Shown piece after piece: positions 41,736-44,528 of a stretch of DNA of 44,528 nt. The number at the start of each line of letters is the position of its first letter. The first letter of the stretch is position 1. Both the position numbers and the translations under genes were made by a program. Below the pieces are notes generated by a model. That model saw only the letters and a list, made by a program, of their open reading frames with translations, searched no databases and was not told where the DNA came from. Location: assembly GCF_000585215.1 (NCBI RefSeq), contig NZ_AONC01000056.1, forward strand, positions 1 to 44,528. Direction: 5' to 3'. The stretch is from Imhoffiella purpurea. GTDB taxonomy: Bacteria > Pseudomonadota > Gammaproteobacteria > Chromatiales > Chromatiaceae.

Positions 41736-42334
41736 TCCTGCACGTAGAAATGACGCCATCCCGTCCCGCTGGCGCGGGTCAGGACGTCGATCAGCGTATG
41801 CGTCGGCGTCGCCTCTCCGGGGAAGATCTCCTCGACCTGGACGAAGAACCGCCCGAACCCACCCTGCTGCTTCCAGTCCCACAGCCACGGAGGTCGCGTC
41901 TCGCGACAGTTGGGGCAGGTCACGCCCGCATGCGGATGCGTCGCCCAGTGCCCCAGCCGTTCGCGCCAATCCACCAGCCGATGGCGACACTCCCGGCAGC
42001 GAGGCGCGCGGGTATTGCGGCCGTGAAGCAGATGGGGATGGCGGAAGGACGAAGAGACACGCACGTGACAGAAGGCGCCCCGGCCGTCCGGATTGCTGCG
42101 GATCTGCACGGCGCAACCGGTGAAGGCCACCAGACTCAGGAACATGGGCCCGGTGCGAAAGGCGTCGCCACCCGCGTCGCTCAGCCGCTCGCCGATGAAG
42201 CCGACCTCGGCGAGCGCCTCGATCAGCAGAGGCACGTGCGGACTGACGTGCGGATCCGAGGCCGTGAGAATCAGACGCCCGGTATGGCTGGATGAAACGA
42301 CGTCCGGTCTGTCGAAATGCATGGCCATGTCCAT
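41732..42334 (-). CDS. Zinc-ribbon-containing protein, unknown function
   Basis: 200 residues, soluble. The C-terminal half has two CxxC knuckles, CRECRH (about 112-117) and CPNCRE (about 139-144), forming a probable zinc ribbon, with a Trp-rich segment PPWLWDWKQQGGFGRFF after it. The N-terminal half has no domain I recognise. Three in-frame ATGs lie in the first five codons; 42334 is the most upstream. It follows the FimX-like gene by 24 bases on the same strand, so they are probably co-transcribed. Its stop codon lies inside the palindromic repeat. Confidence 0.7.
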   Translation of the reverse strand: MDMAMHFDRPDVVSSSHTGRLILTASDPHVSPHVPLLIEALAEVGFIGERLSDAGGDAFRTGPMFLSLVAFTGCAVQIRSNPDGRGAFCHVRVSSSFRHPHLLHGRNTRAPRCRECRHRLVDWRERLGHWATHPHAGVTCPNCRETRPPWLWDWKQQGGFGRFFVQVEEIFPGEATPTHTLIDVLTRASGTGWRHFYVQE

Positions 42335-42358
42335 GGAATCGAAACACCCCTTCGGCCG

Positions 42359-44449
42359 TCAGGATCCGCCGGCCGTGCGTTTGAAGTCGAAACTCAGCTG
42401 CTCGCCCGGAGGCTCGATATAGTCGCCTTGGATGAAATCCGGACGACAGCTCCAGACCTGCGCGAGCCTCTCCTTGTCATCGATTCCGGTCGCGATCACG
42501 GCGATTCCACGCTCCTGCAGTCCCTGGACGATTCCCATCAACTCGACCTGCTCGACCTGGGTCAAGATCTGCATCGACAGCTTGACATATCTGACACCGA
42601 GCTTGGACAGCAGCGTCAGGTCGTCGCGCGAGCCCACGACATTGGCGACGCAGCACTGGATCCCGTAGGTCTTCAGACGGTCCATGAGCGGCTTCGCCTC
42701 CAGCCGGTTCTGACGGACATCGGCAAGCTGGAACTGAAGCACCGGATACAGACGGATCAGATTACGCTGCACGATCTGCTCGCGAAACCAGGGAAACCAC
42801 TCGGGAGCCGCCAGGGTACCGACCGTCTGATGGACCAGGAAGCGCATATGCGGATGGCTCGTGCGGTGCCGGTCCATCACCTCCAGGGCATGACCCAGGA
42901 CCCAGCGATCGATCCTGACCATCAGTCCGCCCCGCTCCGCGGAGGCGAGAAAATCCGTCGGCGAGATCTGTTCGCCGTCCAGCGTGTTCAGACGCAGCAG
43001 AGCCTCGTAGAGCTCCTCACCCTGCCTGGCGACAGGGGCCACAGGCTGGAACAGCAGCACCAGACCGTCGTGGTTGAGAGCAGCATTGACCAGACGCCGG
43101 ATCATACCATGACCGATGGCGACCTCTGCCCGCTCCACCACCGACTGGGTCCATAGACGCGCCTGATTGCCTCCGGCCTCCCTGGCCCAGGTCAATGCCT
43201 GATTGGCGCGGGACAGCAGTGTCGAGGCGTCCTCGAGCGGCGGTGTCGGCACCCCGATACCGATACTGACGGTCAACCCGATCTGCTTGCTTCCATCTGG
43301 GGTCCCCAGCCCCTCGGACAGTCGCGCACAGAGTCCAGCGGCCAATGACTGGAGCCCGGAGACCCGCTCACGTGAGGCGAGCAGGGCATAGCGGCATTCG
43401 TCCAAGCGGGTGGCGGCCTCCTCCGGGCTCATCAGACCCGAGATCTGGGCCTCCATCAAACCCAGCAGTCGCTCATATCCCCCGATACCCAACCGCTCCA
43501 AGGCTCGCGCATGCTGATCCAGCTCCAGGACGAGGAGACCCAGTCCATCTCGCCCCAGCTCCCGAGCATCCAGAAACCGGTCCAGATAGGCCATGAAAAC
43601 CGCGCGCGGCAGGAAGCCGCGCGCACTTTCGCGCCGATTCTCCAGGGTGCGTCGGTTCCTGAACCAGCGCGACTCGCGAACGCGCTGCTCGATGGCGGCG
43701 ATCAGCTGATGACGCTGCACGGGCTTGAGGACGAAGCCGTCGCCGCCCGCCTTCAGCGCCTCCAGTTGGCCGACCGGATCCGGATCCGAGGACAGGAAGA
43801 GGATGGGCAGGCCGAAGAAGTCGTCATGGTCGCGAATGACGGCGGCCAGCTCGCTGGCCCCGACCCGAGGGATATCCTGACTGATAAGCACCAGATTGGG
43901 GCGAAACGCCTGCAGCCGATCAAGGAGCTTCATGGGGTCCTCGACCACCAGCACCTCCATCCCGGCGCTGGCGATGGTTATGGCGATCTTCTTCGACTGA
44001 TCCGGCTGCGGCTCGACGACCAGAACGCGGTAGCGGCGACTTTCGAGATGGCCGCTCAGGCGCAGGATGCGCTCGGCCAGGCGGCGCTGCGTGACCGGCA
44101 TCACCTGATAGCTGTCGACGCCCGCGCGAAGGGCCGCCAATCGCCACGCCAGGGTCCCCTCCCCCCGTTCGCGACTGGCCAGACAGAGAACGGCCGCAGG
44201 GACGTCGGCATCCGGGCTCAGACGCGCCACCAGTTCGGCAAGCGAGTCGAGGCCGCCGACGGCCGCCAGATCGAGCACCAGAACCGAGGGGCGAGTCCTG
44301 CCGAGTGCCGTCACATGGTCCAGATCCTCCAAGACCCTCAAGACCAATCCTTTCGGCTCCAGCAATGGCGTCAGGTCCTTCACCAACCGAGGATCGATGC
44401 CCAGGAAATAGACAGACGCGTTTTGCTGTGATTGAACCGGGAGTTTCAT
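42359..44449 (-). CDS. FimX-like REC-REC-GGDEF-EAL protein with degenerate active sites
   Basis: 696 residues, cytoplasmic. REC 1 (about 12-130) keeps an Asp60 in VLVLDL but lacks the usual Lys; REC 2 (about 139-260) has Ser in place of the phospho-acceptor Asp (LVLISQDIP). The GGDEF domain has LDECRY instead of GG(D/E)EF. The EAL domain keeps EALLR and QGDYIEPP but lacks the NxxE and DDFG catalytic residues. So it probably binds c-di-GMP without making or breaking it, like FimX, which drives type IV pilus assembly; the length and the FDF-like end also fit FimX. This is inference. Confidence 0.75.
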   Translation of the reverse strand: MKLPVQSQQNASVYFLGIDPRLVKDLTPLLEPKGLVLRVLEDLDHVTALGRTRPSVLVLDLAAVGGLDSLAELVARLSPDADVPAAVLCLASRERGEGTLAWRLAALRAGVDSYQVMPVTQRRLAERILRLSGHLESRRYRVLVVEPQPDQSKKIAITIASAGMEVLVVEDPMKLLDRLQAFRPNLVLISQDIPRVGASELAAVIRDHDDFFGLPILFLSSDPDPVGQLEALKAGGDGFVLKPVQRHQLIAAIEQRVRESRWFRNRRTLENRRESARGFLPRAVFMAYLDRFLDARELGRDGLGLLVLELDQHARALERLGIGGYERLLGLMEAQISGLMSPEEAATRLDECRYALLASRERVSGLQSLAAGLCARLSEGLGTPDGSKQIGLTVSIGIGVPTPPLEDASTLLSRANQALTWAREAGGNQARLWTQSVVERAEVAIGHGMIRRLVNAALNHDGLVLLFQPVAPVARQGEELYEALLRLNTLDGEQISPTDFLASAERGGLMVRIDRWVLGHALEVMDRHRTSHPHMRFLVHQTVGTLAAPEWFPWFREQIVQRNLIRLYPVLQFQLADVRQNRLEAKPLMDRLKTYGIQCCVANVVGSRDDLTLLSKLGVRYVKLSMQILTQVEQVELMGIVQGLQERGIAVIATGIDDKERLAQVWSCRPDFIQGDYIEPPGEQLSFDFKRTAGGS

Positions 44450-44528
44450 GTCCTTGATCGACCTGTGTCAGATTGGGGAAACGCCGATGTATTGCGTTTA
44501 CCGTCCGGACCAAGGACGGCCCGGCGAG
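44450..44528. other. Upstream region of the FimX-like gene
   Basis: 79 bases to the window end. A small hairpin CCGTCC/GGACGG (44501-44519) is present. No promoter or further gene is clear. Confidence 0.3.

Overview
The window looks like chromosomal DNA of a purple sulfur gammaproteobacterium of the Chromatiaceae (Allochromatium/Thiocapsa/Thiocystis-like). This rests on a class III polyhydroxyalkanoate (PHA) synthase (PhaC plus PhaE) closely matching what I remember of the Allochromatium vinosum enzyme, a Rieske/cytochrome bc1 operon followed by sspA-sspB, a stand-alone rubredoxin, hemL of the C5 heme route, high GC and dense gene packing. No photosynthesis gene is in the window, so the assignment is an inference.

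Layout. 1-410: leader of an rRNA operon running leftwards out of the window, with tandem promoters and a boxA, directly downstream of tyrS. 419-5792: mostly leftward housekeeping genes (tyrS, erpA, a DUF6776-like membrane protein, argC, a second A-type Fe-S carrier with a Cys/Ser/Gly tail, a DUF5063 protein, rubredoxin). 6078-8803: thiD-thiE-hemL, with thiE and hemL in one uninterrupted reading frame. 9179-17670: propionate catabolism, prpE and gntR-prpBCD, separated by an AT-richer patch with a PEP-CTERM-like secreted protein and possible insertion-sequence debris. 17856-25884: a PAS-PAS-GGDEF cyclase, small and large membrane proteins, an unknown protein, a YqiA-like esterase, a TraB/PrgY protein, two lipoproteins, a DUF3301 protein and sspB/sspA. 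26234-29758: petABC and a NIF3-family protein. 29906-41541: the PHA locus (phaB, phaP, phaR, phaA, phaE, phaC), interrupted by a DEDDh exonuclease and a four-gene chemosensory operon (STAS, CheA, MCP, CheW). 41553-44449: a nested palindromic repeat, a zinc-ribbon protein and a FimX-like degenerate c-di-GMP protein.

How it works together. PrpE activates propionate, and PrpC, PrpD and PrpB run the 2-methylcitrate cycle; the FCD-type GntR protein probably controls them through two TTGTCGACA sites flanking its own promoter. PhaA and PhaB make 3-hydroxybutyryl-CoA, PhaEC polymerises it, phasin PhaP coats the granule and PhaR couples granule formation to transcription. A TTTGTGCA-n-TGCA-type palindrome covers both -35 boxes of the divergent phaA/phaE promoters and recurs over the phaP start site, which makes it a strong candidate PhaR operator.

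The most interesting points are this shared operator, the chemosensory operon (no CheY, CheR or CheB here, and a CheA with duplicated GspE_N-like linker repeats) lodged inside the PHA locus, the thiE-hemL fusion, and a 44-residue membrane protein. I saw no tRNA gene, CRISPR array, complete insertion sequence or riboswitch.
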